This document shows, one piece after another, positions 26,784 through 36,300 of a DNA stretch of 64,000 bases; positions within the stretch are counted from its first letter, which is position 1, and each line of letters begins with the position of its first letter. The position numbers and the translations under genes were made by a program. Origin of the DNA: Rhodobacteraceae bacterium Alg231-04. GTDB taxonomy: Bacteria > Pseudomonadota > Alphaproteobacteria > Rhodobacterales > Rhodobacteraceae. The notes beneath the pieces were generated by a model. It was not told the DNA's origin, made no database searches, and worked only from the letters and a program-made list of their open reading frames with translations. Location of the stretch: assembly GCA_900143635.1 (NCBI GenBank), contig FREY01000009.1, forward strand, positions 62,001 to 126,000. The letters are read 5' to 3'.

Positions 26784-27030
26784 AAATCGCCTCTAATACA
26801 GCTTTAAAACAACGATATGACATCGCAGCGCAATATGCGCCCGCACGGAAACCTAGTACATCCCGCGCCGTTAGCAAGTCAGGAGTTCCCTGCCTCCCCG
26901 CGGATCAGCCGAGGCCGGCAGGGAATGGCTGAAAACCCAGATGCACCGCGAATTTGTTGACCAAAGCCGCACCACCGCCCTACCTTTTTCATGTCGCACC
27001 CATCTTGCGGCGGCAGCACAGGAGGCCGGA

Positions 27031-27339
27031 ATGCACCCTGACCTATATAAACGAAGATCTTTTCTGGTCCTCGCCCGGGCCCGATATGAAGAAGCCGACG
27101 CAGACTGGCGGCGCGCTTTGAGAGAGGCCGCGCAGCTGGTGCCGGTCGCACGCAGGCGAAACTGCTGGAGCATCGGCAACCCCGGTTCGCAGGTTCGTAA
27201 ACTCTATGATCGCCGTGACCGATCCATTCAGATGCTGGCCGTCGCCCGTATCAAATTGGGCATCGCCCGCGAGAGGCTGAACACAGGCACACAGCCGCGT
27301 CGCCAATCAACGCTGTATTTTCTGCCTAAAGAAGGCTGA
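27031..27339 (+). CDS. Small basic protein of unknown function
   Basis: A 102-residue, Arg-rich, soluble protein I do not recognise. The ATG at 27031 is chosen because a perfect AGGAGG lies 8 bases upstream; the longer in-frame start at 26941 lacks one. It is mostly helical by appearance (RSFLVLARARYEEADADWRR, then YDRRDRSIQMLAVARIKLG), with a short non-helical CWSIGNPGSQ between. It converges with the DUF1992 gene across 7 bases. Confidence 0.6.
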   Translation: MHPDLYKRRSFLVLARARYEEADADWRRALREAAQLVPVARRRNCWSIGNPGSQVRKLYDRRDRSIQMLAVARIKLGIARERLNTGTQPRRQSTLYFLPKEG

Positions 27340-27346
27340 GACAGGT

Positions 27347-27667
27347 TCAGGAGGTGCTGTAAAATTTCCGCCGCGCTTCCTGTTCGATCGCCAAACGCAG
27401 CTGCAGGTCAGCCAACTTCGCCATCTGTCGCTTCCGGTCTTCCCCTTCCGCAGCGGCCTGCACGATCTTTAGCTGTGCGTCGACCGCCTTTTTCAGCTCG
27501 AACTCCTTTGGAAGAACACCCGCTTGCGCCATGATCCGCATGCCAACGGCCTCTGCGCTGTCAGCGGGCCGATCCGGCAGCGGCTTGCCTTCGCCTTCCA
27601 GCCCGTCCAGCTGGCCGTCCAGTTTTGCTTTTTGGATCTGGCGTTCCGCAAGGCTTCCGAATTTCAT
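27347..27667 (-). CDS. DUF1992 (DnaJ-C28-like conserved region) protein
   Basis: A 106-residue protein matching DUF1992, the segment conserved in the DnaJ homologue DNAJC28. The motif LAERQIQKAKLDGQLDGLEGEGKPLPDRP appears at residues about 5-33, and AQAGVLPKEFELKKAVDAQ follows. The ATG at 27667 has AAGGGA upstream; a GTG 15 bases earlier is less likely. There is no J domain, as is usual in bacterial members. It is divergent to the MarR regulator and shares its promoter region, so it may be regulated by it. Function unknown. Confidence 0.85.
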   Translation of the reverse strand: MKFGSLAERQIQKAKLDGQLDGLEGEGKPLPDRPADSAEAVGMRIMAQAGVLPKEFELKKAVDAQLKIVQAAAEGEDRKRQMAKLADLQLRLAIEQEARRKFYSTS

Positions 27668-27745
27668 CCCCGTCCCTTTCACGCTGCAGCCCGGCAGAAT
27701 GCCCGGTCGTGCCTTGAGTGTGAAAATAGGCAGTTCGCTAAATAT

Positions 27746-27775
27746 GTCAACTCAGTTGACGAACTTAGATCAACT
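27746..27775. promoter_or_regulatory. Half-site array upstream of the MarR gene
   Basis: GTCAAC / GTTGAC (27746-27751 and 27755-27760) form a perfect 6-base inverted repeat with spacer TCA, and a further TCAACT occurs at 27770-27775. The array lies 15-45 bases upstream of the MarR start, where an autorepressor site is expected, and within the spacer shared with the DUF1992 gene. Confidence 0.55.
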
Positions 27776-27790
27776 CCATACTGTCTCCGC

Positions 27791-28249
27791 ATGAGTAAAA
27801 AGCCACCTTCCCCCGCCGAAGATCTCTACGTCGGAATTCAGATGACCCGACCACTGCTGCGTAATATTACTGCCCGACTGGAAGCTGATCTGGAGGGCAC
27901 AGGCATCAGTGTCGGGCAACGCGCCATCATGGAGGCCTTGCTCGCCTGTAAGCGCGCCACCGCCCCTGAACTAACCGCCCATCTGCAAATCTCACGTCAG
28001 TTAACCGGACGATTGCTGAAGGAGATGACGGACAGCGGTGCTTTGCTATCAGCCCCCAATCCAAGGCACAAAACGTCCTGCTATTATCTGCTAACCGACG
28101 AAAGCCGAGACCGGATTGAGGCCCTGCGAAAAACTGAGATGGACACGATTGCCGGGTTTGCTGCCCGGTTTTCGCCCGAAGAGATTCACGCCTTCCGCAC
28201 CATTCAGGCCGCCCTCAACGAAGAATTCTCCAAAAGCGCCAAACCCTGA
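27791..28249 (+). CDS. MarR-family transcriptional regulator
   Basis: A 152-residue winged-helix regulator. The dimerisation helix is near residues 10-35. The recognition region is TAPELTAHLQISRQLTGRLLKEMTDSG (about residues 57-83, in two pieces by helix), followed by the wing NPRHKTSCYYLLTDESRD with the usual polar turn. MarR proteins usually repress their own gene and a neighbour and are released by phenolic or oxidative signals. The start at 27791 follows a palindromic array. No transporter or enzyme is adjacent except the divergent DUF1992 gene. Confidence 0.88.
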   Translation: MSKKPPSPAEDLYVGIQMTRPLLRNITARLEADLEGTGISVGQRAIMEALLACKRATAPELTAHLQISRQLTGRLLKEMTDSGALLSAPNPRHKTSCYYLLTDESRDRIEALRKTEMDTIAGFAARFSPEEIHAFRTIQAALNEEFSKSAKP

Positions 28250-28253
28250 AAGC

Positions 28254-28278
28254 AAAAAGGGCGCCCAAAGGCACCCTT
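28254..28278 (-). terminator. Intrinsic terminator of der
   Basis: On the minus strand AAGGGTGCC (28278-28270) pairs with GGCGCCCTT (28265-28257), including one G-U pair, then TTT continues a run of five T. On the plus strand the same pair would be a C-A mismatch, so it is oriented for der. Confidence 0.7.
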
Positions 28279-28303
28279 CTCTCTGTTTCCAATACCCGAA
28301 CCG

Positions 28304-29770
28304 TCAGCCGCGCTGCGGCCCTTTCAGGTGTTTGCGCAGCTTCGACGGCGGCGCCTTTTTCTTGCCCTTGTAGGGGTTCTTGTCGCTTTGGCCGCGCATA
28401 TGCAGGCGGATCGGCGTGCCCGGCATATCAAAATCCTGACGCAGCCCATTGACCAGATAGCGGTTATAGCTTTCCGGCACTTTGTCGGGGTGCGAACACA
28501 TGACAACAAAGCCCGGCGGACGGGTCTTGGCCTGGGTCATGTAGCGCAGCTTGATGCGTTTGCCCTGCGGTGCGGGGGGCGGGTGCTGTTCCAGCATGCC
28601 CGTCAGCCAGCGGTTCAGCGCCGCCGTAGGCACCCGGCGGTTCCAGACATCATGGGCGCGCATGATTGCATCGTGCAGACGATCCAGACCACGACCGGTT
28701 TTGGCCGAAACGGTCACAAGCGGCGCGCCGCGCAGCTGCGGCAGCAGACGTTCAAAAGATTCCTTAAGGGCGCGCAGCTTATCCTGCTTTTCGTCCTCAA
28801 TGTCCCATTTGTTGACAGCCACCACGACAGCGCGACCTTCGCGTTCGGCCAGATCGGCAATGCGCAGATCCTGCTGTTCAAACGGAATGGCCGCATCCAG
28901 CAGCACCACAACAACTTCGGCGAATTTCACCGCGCGCAAACCATCCGACACAGAGAGCTTTTCCAGCTTTTCCTGCACCTTGGCCTTTTTGCGCATACCG
29001 GCGGTATCAAAGATCCGCATCGGTGTGCCGCTCCATTCAAGGCGCAGCGCGATCGCATCGCGGGTAATGCCTGCCTCAGGGCCAGTCAGCAGCCGGTCTT
29101 CGCCGAGGATCTTGTTGATCAGCGTCGACTTGCCCGCGTTGGGACGGCCGACAACGGCAATTTGCAGTGGTTTTTCGTTGGTTGGAACGGGGGTCGAATA
29201 ATCGTCCTCGTCCTGGTCTTCTTCGTCCAGGTCAACGTCGGTCAGTGGCGTATTGTCTTCGGCCCGTTTGGCAAATTCATCCGCCAGCGGCATCAGGTGG
29301 GTATAGAGATCGTTCATCCCCTCACCGTGCTCACCCGACATACGGATCGGCTCACCTAGACCAAGACTGTAGGCCTCCAGCACGCCAGCATCGGCGGCGT
29401 TGCCCTCGCCCTTGTTGGCGGCCAGAATCACATGGGCAGATTTCTTGCGCAGAATATCGGCAAAGACTTCATCCGTCGGCGTCACGCCAACGCGGGCGTC
29501 GATCATGAACAGGCAGACATCAGCCATCTCCACGGCCCGTTCGGTCAGACGCCGCATCCGCCCTTCGAGCGAATTGTCGGTGGCATCCTCAAGTCCGGCG
29601 CTGTCAATCACAGTGAACCGAAGATCAGCCAGCCGCCCTTCGCCCTCGCGCAGGTCGCGGGTCACGCCGGGCTGGTCATCGACCAGAGCGAGTTTTTTGC
29701 CGACAAGGCGATTGAAGAGCGTGGATTTGCCCACGTTGGGGCGGCCCACGATAGCGAGCGTAAAGGACAT
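28304..29770 (-). CDS. der: Ribosome-associated GTPase Der (EngA)
   Basis: Der has two tandem GTPase domains and is needed for assembly of the 50S subunit. The 488-residue protein shows the first G1 motif GRPNVGKST (residues 8-16) and a second GRPNAGKST near residue 207. DSAGLEDA and [11 protein letters not shown] form the two G3 regions, and NKGEGNA and NKWD the G4 motifs. The KH-like C-terminal domain has PTAALNRWL and [18 protein letters not shown]. It lies 48 bases after the BamB-like gene, so the two may be co-transcribed. Confidence 0.97.
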   Translation of the reverse strand: MSFTLAIVGRPNVGKSTLFNRLVGKKLALVDDQPGVTRDLREGEGRLADLRFTVIDSAGLEDATDNSLEGRMRRLTERAVEMADVCLFMIDARVGVTPTDEVFADILRKKSAHVILAANKGEGNAADAGVLEAYSLGLGEPIRMSGEHGEGMNDLYTHLMPLADEFAKRAEDNTPLTDVDLDEEDQDEDDYSTPVPTNEKPLQIAVVGRPNAGKSTLINKILGEDRLLTGPEAGITRDAIALRLEWSGTPMRIFDTAGMRKKAKVQEKLEKLSVSDGLRAVKFAEVVVVLLDAAIPFEQQDLRIADLAEREGRAVVVAVNKWDIEDEKQDKLRALKESFERLLPQLRGAPLVTVSAKTGRGLDRLHDAIMRAHDVWNRRVPTAALNRWLTGMLEQHPPPAPQGKRIKLRYMTQAKTRPPGFVVMCSHPDKVPESYNRYLVNGLRQDFDMPGTPIRLHMRGQSDKNPYKGKKKAPPSKLRKHLKGPQRG

Positions 29771-29818
29771 CAGATCATCTTTCGAACGTTCAGATGCGCC
29801 CCATAGCGCATCACGGCG

Positions 29819-31141
29819 TCAACGGAAAGCGTGCAATTTGCCTTTTGTCGAGACAACGTAAAGCGTCTTGCCCGCGACAACAGGCGCGGTCGTGGCGCCA
29901 TTTGGCACCTCGGCTGTGCGCAGCAGGCTGCCATCTTCGGGGTTGAAGAAACGAAGTTCCCCATCATTGGAGGCCACAACCACCTGACCGCCGGCCAGAA
30001 CAGGACCGTAATGCGCCACAACGGCGCTGCGTTTTCCCGGCTTGTCTTTCAGGAAACCCGGCAGTTCCTGGCTCCAGATGACCTCACCGGTCTTCGCGTC
30101 CAGACGCAGCAATTTGCCAAGGTCACTGATCTGGAATAGGCTGTCGCCCGCGGGCCAGACCGGCCCTGTAGCACCTTCGCGTGCGGTCCAGATGCGATTG
30201 CCCGTGGACTGGTCAAAGGCAACGGTGCGTCCCGAATGACTGCCGACATAGATTTTGCCGCCCGACGCAACCGGAGCCCCCGTCACATCGCCAATCCGCG
30301 CGACCGAACGGCCAACCCGCTGGCCAGCGACCGATGCGTTCCAGCGCTGCAGACCACCGCGTTTGAACGTGGCGACCACATCACCGGATCCAAAGGCAAA
30401 TATACTGAGGTCTGAAGTAATCAACGGAGCCGGAGCGCCAAGAACATTGGACGGGCTCGGGGTTGCGTTGACCTGCCAGGCGATCCGACCGTCTTTTGCA
30501 TTAACCGCCCAGCCGGTGTCATCGCCGGCCACCAGATAGACCAGCCCGCCCTGAATGCTGGGCTGACCCGACCCTGTTGCTTCCAATTTTTGCTGCCAGA
30601 TCTGCGCACCGGTTTCGGCATTGAGCGCGGTCAGCAGGCCAAACCCTGACGACACGTAGAGCACCCCATCACTGTAAGCGACACCGCCACCGGTCCCTTC
30701 GGAGGCACGGTCTGTCGCCCGCAGGATTTCTTTTTGCCAGATCACCTGACCATTGGGAGAAACCGCAGACACGGTGGCACCACTGTCCAATGTGTAGATG
30801 CGGCCGCCGCCGATCATCGGAGTGGCGGTAATCCGCTGCTTGCGGCTGTCCCCTTCGCCGATCGACGCCGACCAGACAAGCGCCGGTGCCGTGCTCAGCG
30901 CCGGATGAGAGGTCCGGTGGGCTTCGATCCCGTGCGACTGCGGCCATTCCGAATTGGCGGTCTGGGCGGCCAGCGCGATTTTGCGAGACTGGTTTTCTGT
31001 GGCCTCTACCTGGCCCGCGCGAATATCTTCACGAACGCCCGGCAAAATTTCCTCGGCTTCCTCGCAGGCGGCAAGCGCCAACATCATCACGCCGCTAAGC
31101 GCGGCCAGCCCCGCGCGGGAGGTGGTATTGGATGCGGTCAT
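29819..31141 (-). CDS. BamB-like PQQ-repeat lipoprotein
   Basis: A 440-residue beta-propeller protein. I use the ATG at 31141; the longer frame would need a TTG. The signal peptide ends in LALAAC with the lipobox Cys at residue 26, so it is lipid-anchored. Repeats such as VSAVSPNGQVIWQKEIL, LLTALNAETGAQIWQQKL, AVNAKDGRIAWQVN and RLDAKTGEVIWSQEL are PQQ-type blades. BamB is the propeller lipoprotein of the outer-membrane protein insertion complex. The neighbours der and the YfgM-like gene match the E. coli order yfgM-bamB-der, which supports the call. Confidence 0.82.
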   Translation of the reverse strand: MTASNTTSRAGLAALSGVMMLALAACEEAEEILPGVREDIRAGQVEATENQSRKIALAAQTANSEWPQSHGIEAHRTSHPALSTAPALVWSASIGEGDSRKQRITATPMIGGGRIYTLDSGATVSAVSPNGQVIWQKEILRATDRASEGTGGGVAYSDGVLYVSSGFGLLTALNAETGAQIWQQKLEATGSGQPSIQGGLVYLVAGDDTGWAVNAKDGRIAWQVNATPSPSNVLGAPAPLITSDLSIFAFGSGDVVATFKRGGLQRWNASVAGQRVGRSVARIGDVTGAPVASGGKIYVGSHSGRTVAFDQSTGNRIWTAREGATGPVWPAGDSLFQISDLGKLLRLDAKTGEVIWSQELPGFLKDKPGKRSAVVAHYGPVLAGGQVVVASNDGELRFFNPEDGSLLRTAEVPNGATTAPVVAGKTLYVVSTKGKLHAFR

Positions 31142-31193
31142 GCCAGAAAGCCCTGTCTTCAAAAATATCCGTTGTTATCTGAGCGGAGAAGGA

Positions 31194-31865
31194 TCAACCG
31201 TCGACCGCCGGGTCCTCTTGCAGAGAACCGCCAAGCGCTACAATCACTTGGCTCGCGCGATCAATCAAGTCCCGAGTGACCTCCGCATCTTGGGAAATGG
31301 CCTTTAGGCGTGCAATTGCGGCCTCAGAATCCCCTTCCGACACTTCAATCAGCGCCAGTTGTTCCTCGGCGAGCAACCGCAGGGGCGCCCCCGGAGCGGC
31401 CAGCGCACCATACTGAAGCTTGCGATCCTGCGTCGAAAGCGTCTCGGCCTGCAGGCCCAAGGCCTTGAAGGCGGCAGCGTGGCGATAGATCACATCCAGC
31501 TCACCGTCGGTTGCGACGCTGTTCAGCAGCTCTACTGCGCCACTGACATCACCCGAATCGGCAAGCGCACCTGCCTGAAGAACCTTCACAACGGCCTTGC
31601 CGGATGCGCTCTCGGTGCTGATCGTGTCCAGAGACTTGGCACGTGACGCAGCGTCAGCTTTGTTCAGCGCTGCGGTAATACCGTCACCCAGACCCTCAGC
31701 CGCGGCCTGTGCCTTGGCCTTGCTGACTTCGCGCAGGGCGGCACCGCCGACGATCAGAATAACCGCCAATGCACCAATCCAGCCATATTTCTTCAGCATC
31801 AGGAACATACGGTCACGGCGGACCTCTTCGGTCACTTCTTCGATGAAACTATCAGTGTCGCTCAT
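31194..31865 (-). CDS. YfgM-like membrane-anchored TPR protein
   Basis: A 223-residue protein with one membrane helix (residues about 28-46: KYGWIGALAVILIVGGAAL) after a short cytoplasmic N terminus (MSDTDSFIEEVTEEVRRDR). The periplasmic part has TPR-like helices. The arrangement and length match YfgM/DUF2133, an ancillary SecYEG subunit that contacts periplasmic chaperones. The ATG at 31865 is used because upstream in-frame sequence looks non-coding. It precedes bamB-like and der, as in E. coli. The 271-base spacer to the divergent efflux operon carries the palindrome described at 32034. Confidence 0.82.
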   Translation of the reverse strand: MSDTDSFIEEVTEEVRRDRMFLMLKKYGWIGALAVILIVGGAALREVSKAKAQAAAEGLGDGITAALNKADAASRAKSLDTISTESASGKAVVKVLQAGALADSGDVSGAVELLNSVATDGELDVIYRHAAAFKALGLQAETLSTQDRKLQYGALAAPGAPLRLLAEEQLALIEVSEGDSEAAIARLKAISQDAEVTRDLIDRASQVIVALGGSLQEDPAVDG

Positions 31866-32033
31866 GAACTCTCGCCCCCGGTCCGGCCCCGCCGCGCGGT
31901 ACATGTCCGCGTCTTCGGCATAAAGCCGGGAAATTGCTTGTGTCACGACCTCATAGCCTGCATGGCCAGCCAAGCCAAGGGGCCGAAGCTGCCGCAGTTT
32001 TGCAACGTGCCTCATAACAGAGTAGAAAAAAGT

Positions 32034-32057
32034 ATTCTGAACTCTTCAGTTCAGTAT
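32034..32057. promoter_or_regulatory. Palindromic operator upstream of the RND efflux genes
   Basis: CTGAACT (32037-32043), spacer CTTC, AGTTCAG (32048-32054); extending outward nine of ten base pairs match (ATTCTGAACT / AGTTCAGTAT). Size and symmetry resemble TetR-family operators of efflux pumps. It lies about 80 bases upstream of the adaptor start. No TetR gene is in the window. Confidence 0.5.
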
Positions 32058-32136
32058 GGACAATGCCTACATGGCGCGTATCAGTTTGCGCCGAAGTCTC
32101 TAACGAGCGCGAAGATTTTAATGGGAAGGCCCAACA

Positions 32137-33375
32137 ATGCGAGTGATTCCGATACTGACAGCGGTGACTGTGACCGCCGGTCTTTATATGCTGGTGATCG
32201 AGCGCGAAGCCCTGATGGCCTATGCCCGGGGCGAAAACGGAACCGCGGTTGAAGAAACCGCCGCACCCGGCACAGAAGTCGCCCAGAACAACACCAATGA
32301 CGGTCTTGTCGGTGTCGTCGCCCTGCGCAGCGAGGAGCGTGAGATTGACAGCGCGGTTGTGCTGCGCGGCCAGACCCAGGCGATCCGCCAGGTCGAGGTC
32401 CGGGCCGAAACAACCGCCGCCGTGATCTCTGATCCGCTGCGAAAAGGTGCCAACGTCAAAGCCGGCGATGTGCTCTGCCAGCTGGATCCGGGCACCCGTC
32501 ACGCTGCCCTGCTTGAGGCGCAGGCCCGCCTGACCGAAGCCCGTGCCCGCATTCCCGAAGCGGAAGCCAACGTTGCAGAGGCCCGCGCCCGCCTGACCGA
32601 GGCCGAAATCAATGCCAATGCTGCCCGCAAACTGATCGAGGGTGGCTATGCCTCTGAAACACGGCGCGCCGCGACTGAGGCGGCCGAACGCGCCGCGATG
32701 GCTGGCATTGCCGCCGCCGAAACCGGTGTCGAAACCACCCGCGCCGGGATCGAATCCGCCGCCGCAGGCGTTGCCGCCGCCCAGCGGGAAATTGACCGCC
32801 TGACCATCACCGCGCCTTTTGATGGGCTGCTGGAAAGCGACACCGCGGAACTGGGCAGCCTGCTGCAGTCCGGCGGGCTCTGCGCGACGGTTATTCAGCT
32901 CGATACCATCAAACTGGTGGGCTATGTGCCCGAGGCGATGGTTGATCGCGTCAAACTCGGGGCTGCGGCCGGCGCCGAACTGGCCACCGGCAAGCGTGTT
33001 CAGGGCATCGTGACCTTCATCAGCCGTTCGGCAGATCCCAGCACCCGCACCTTCGAAGTGGACATCGCCGTTCCAAACCCGGATCTGTCGATCCGCGATG
33101 GTCAGACCGCAGACATCATGATTTCGGCCGATGGCGCCAAGGCGCATCGCATCCCGCAATCCGCCCTGACCCTGAATAATGAGGGCCAGCTGGGCGTGCG
33201 CACGGTCGACGCAACATCAACCGTCGGTTTCTACCCGGTGCGTCTGGTGCGCGACACGCCCGAAGGTGTCTGGATCACCGGACTGCCTGAGAAAGCAGAC
33301 ATCATCATCACCGGCCAGGACTTTGTCACTGCCGGTGTCACGGTGCGTCCGACCTTTCAGGAGGCCGGACAATGA
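32137..33375 (+). CDS. RND efflux periplasmic adaptor (membrane fusion protein)
   Basis: The 412-residue adaptor links an RND pump to an outer membrane channel. An N-terminal membrane anchor (residues about 3-20) is followed by a beta strand and the lipoyl-like half VEVRAETTAAVISDPLRKGANVKAGDVL. A long coiled-coil hairpin follows at residues about 125-215, rich in E-A-R heptads (ARLTEARARIPEAEANVAEA). The second lipoyl half starts with ITAPFDGLLESDTAELGSLL. A beta-barrel and membrane-proximal domain complete the HlyD/AcrA fold. It overlaps the pump gene by 4 bases. No lipobox is seen. Confidence 0.92.
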   Translation: MRVIPILTAVTVTAGLYMLVIEREALMAYARGENGTAVEETAAPGTEVAQNNTNDGLVGVVALRSEEREIDSAVVLRGQTQAIRQVEVRAETTAAVISDPLRKGANVKAGDVLCQLDPGTRHAALLEAQARLTEARARIPEAEANVAEARARLTEAEINANAARKLIEGGYASETRRAATEAAERAAMAGIAAAETGVETTRAGIESAAAGVAAAQREIDRLTITAPFDGLLESDTAELGSLLQSGGLCATVIQLDTIKLVGYVPEAMVDRVKLGAAAGAELATGKRVQGIVTFISRSADPSTRTFEVDIAVPNPDLSIRDGQTADIMISADGAKAHRIPQSALTLNNEGQLGVRTVDATSTVGFYPVRLVRDTPEGVWITGLPEKADIIITGQDFVTAGVTVRPTFQEAGQ

Positions 33376-36300
33376 CCGGCATCATTGATTGGGCAGCCGC
33401 CCGCGCCCGAATGGTTCTGGCTTTCATAGGCATTACCATTCTGGTTGGCGGTTTCGCCTATTCCTCGCTCCCCAAAGAGGGTGAGCCGGACATCGACATC
33501 CCGATGCTGCATGTCTCGGTCAACTTCCCCGGCATTTCTGCCGAGGATAGCGAAAGCCTGCTGATCAAACCGATTGAGACCGAAATGGTCGATCTTGACG
33601 GGCTGGACAAGATGACCTCCACCGCCGCCGAAAACTATGCCGGCGTGCTGCTGGAGTTCGATTTCGGCTGGGACAAGAGCGCCACCATCGCCGATGTGCG
33701 CGATGCGATGAACACCGCACAGGCCGATTTCCCGGATGGTGCCGAACAATACACAATCACCGAGATCAACTTCTCTGAATTCCCCATCGTCATCGTCAAC
33801 CTGACGGGTGATGTGCCGGAACGCACCATGGCGCGTTTGGCCAAGGACCTGCAGGACGAATTCGAGGCCATCGATTCCGTGCTCGAAGCAGGTATCGCCG
33901 GCAACCGCGACGAGATGGTCGAGGTGCTGATCGATCCGCTGCGCCTGGAGGCCTATAACGTCACGGCGCTGGAGCTGATCAATGTTGTGCAGAACAACAA
34001 CCAGCTGATCGCCGCCGGCGAGGTGGAAAGCAATCAGGGCACTTTCTCGGTCAAGATCCCCTCGTCCTTCGATGATGTGCAGGATATCTATCGCCTGCCA
34101 ATCAAGACCAATGGCGACCGTGTGGTCACCTTGGGTGAACTGGCCGAAATCAACTACACTTTTGAAGACCGTAAAGGCACCGCGCGTTTCGACGGTGACA
34201 ACACCGTCGCGCTGCAGGTGGTCAAACGCAAAGGTTTCAACCTGATCGACACCGTCGATGAGGTGAAAGCGGTTCTGGCAGAAGCACAAAAGAGCTGGCC
34301 CGAAGAGCTGAAGGCGGCCGTCAATGTTGGCACCTCCAACGACCAGAGCCGCGTTGTCGGCTCCATGGTGCGTCAGCTGGAGGGGTCGGTTCTTACAGCC
34401 GTTGCGCTGGTGATGATCGTCATCCTCTCTGCTCTGGGTAGCCGCGCTGCCATGCTGGTTGGCTTTGCCATCCCGACGTCCTTCCTGTTGTGCTTCGCCT
34501 TCCTCGCGGTGATGGGCGTGACCATCTCCAACATGGTGATGTTCGGTCTGATCCTTGCCGTGGGCATGCTGGTCGATGGCGCCATCGTGGTGGTCGAATA
34601 CGCCGACAAGCGCATCAAAGAGGGCACCGGCCCGATGCACGCCTATGTCGAGGCAGCACAGCGGATGTTCTGGCCAGTGGTGTCGTCCACGGCCACCACG
34701 CTCTGTGCCTTCCTGCCGATGCTGTTCTGGCCCGGCGTTCCGGGTGAGTTCATGGGCATGCTGCCGGTGACAATGATCTTCGTTCTTTCGGCCTCCTTGC
34801 TGGTGGCCCTGATCTACCTGCCCGTTCTGGGCGGTGTTTCCGGCCGGATGAGCCGCCTCTTTGAACATCTGTCAGATGGTTTGCGCGCGGTTCTGCCCTG
34901 GTGGGCCCGCGCCGCACTGGTGCCTTTCCCGATGCTCGGCATGTTCGCAGGTGCCATGCAGATGCTGAACCCGGAATACCTCCTGCCTGCAGGATCCGAA
35001 GGTCTCGGCGCGCTTCTTGCAGGGGCTGCCCTGTTCATCCTGTCTGCCTTTGCGGCCTCGGTCACCCTGGGTGCCGCTGGACGGCAGCAGCGTGAAAAAC
35101 CGATCGAGCCCGGCCATCACCACACGCCCTTTGGTTACGCGATCAAGTTTCTGGTCGGCAACCCGGTGATGCCGGTGGTGACCATTTTCACTGTGGTTTT
35201 CGCGGTGATGTCTGTCTTCTCCTACTTCGGGGAAAACAGCAAAGGCGTTGAGTTCTTTGTCGCCACTGAGCCAGAGCAGGCCACCGCACTTGTACGCGCG
35301 CGCGGCAACCTTTCACTGGTTGAAAAAGATGAAATGGTCCGCCAAGCGGAAGAGATCATTCAAGCCCATAACGCCGTGGTCAATGTCTTCTCCTTTGCCG
35401 GTGAAGGCGGGCTGAACACCGGCGGTCCCGGCGGCGGATCTACCCCGGCCGATACCGTGGGTCAGGTCCAGTTCGAGATCATCCCGTGGGAGGACCGCCC
35501 CACCCAACGCGAGAAATGGTTCTTTGGACTGTTGGAGCGCGAAGTCACCGCGACCGATTTCGACGGCAACACCGTTCTGGAAGAGCTGAACGCCGAACTG
35601 GCCAAGCTGCCCGGTTTTGAGGTGGAAACCAAAGCGCTGGAACAGGGGCCGGGGTCCGGCAAACCGATCCATCTGCGGATTCGCGGTGATGCATGGGAAG
35701 ATCTGGATCCAGCCGCGCAGGCCGCACGCGCCCATTTCGACGGCATTCCCGGCCTGACTCTGGTCGAGGATTCGCTGCCGCTGCCCGGCATCGACTGGCA
35801 GATCGATGTGGACGTCGAAAAGGCCGGCCGGTACGGCGCCGATGTGGCAACGGTTGGCGCCATGGTGCAGCTGGTGACCCGAGGTATCCTGCTGGACACC
35901 ATGCGCGTTGACAGCTCGGACGAGGAAATCGAGATCCGCGTCCGCCTGCCCGAAGAAGACCGGGTTCTGGCAACACTCGACAGCCTCAAGCTGCGCACCG
36001 CCGAAGGACTGGTGCCGCTGTCCAATTTCATCACCCGCACCCCTGTACCCAAACTGGCCACCATCAGCCGGATTGACCAGGAGCGGTACTATGATGTGAA
36101 GGCGGACGTAGAGCCCGGCCTGGTGAAAGTCGTGACCGGCGAAGGTGACGATCAGACCCGTCTGGCACTGCTGAAGTCCGTCCCGCGCGGTACGGAACCC
36201 ACAGGCGAGGTTTTCACCAATGCGGCGGGCAATATGTTCACCCTGTTCCAGCTCACCGGCGCCGCCTCAGCGGATGAGATTCGCACGGCGCTGGAGGACG

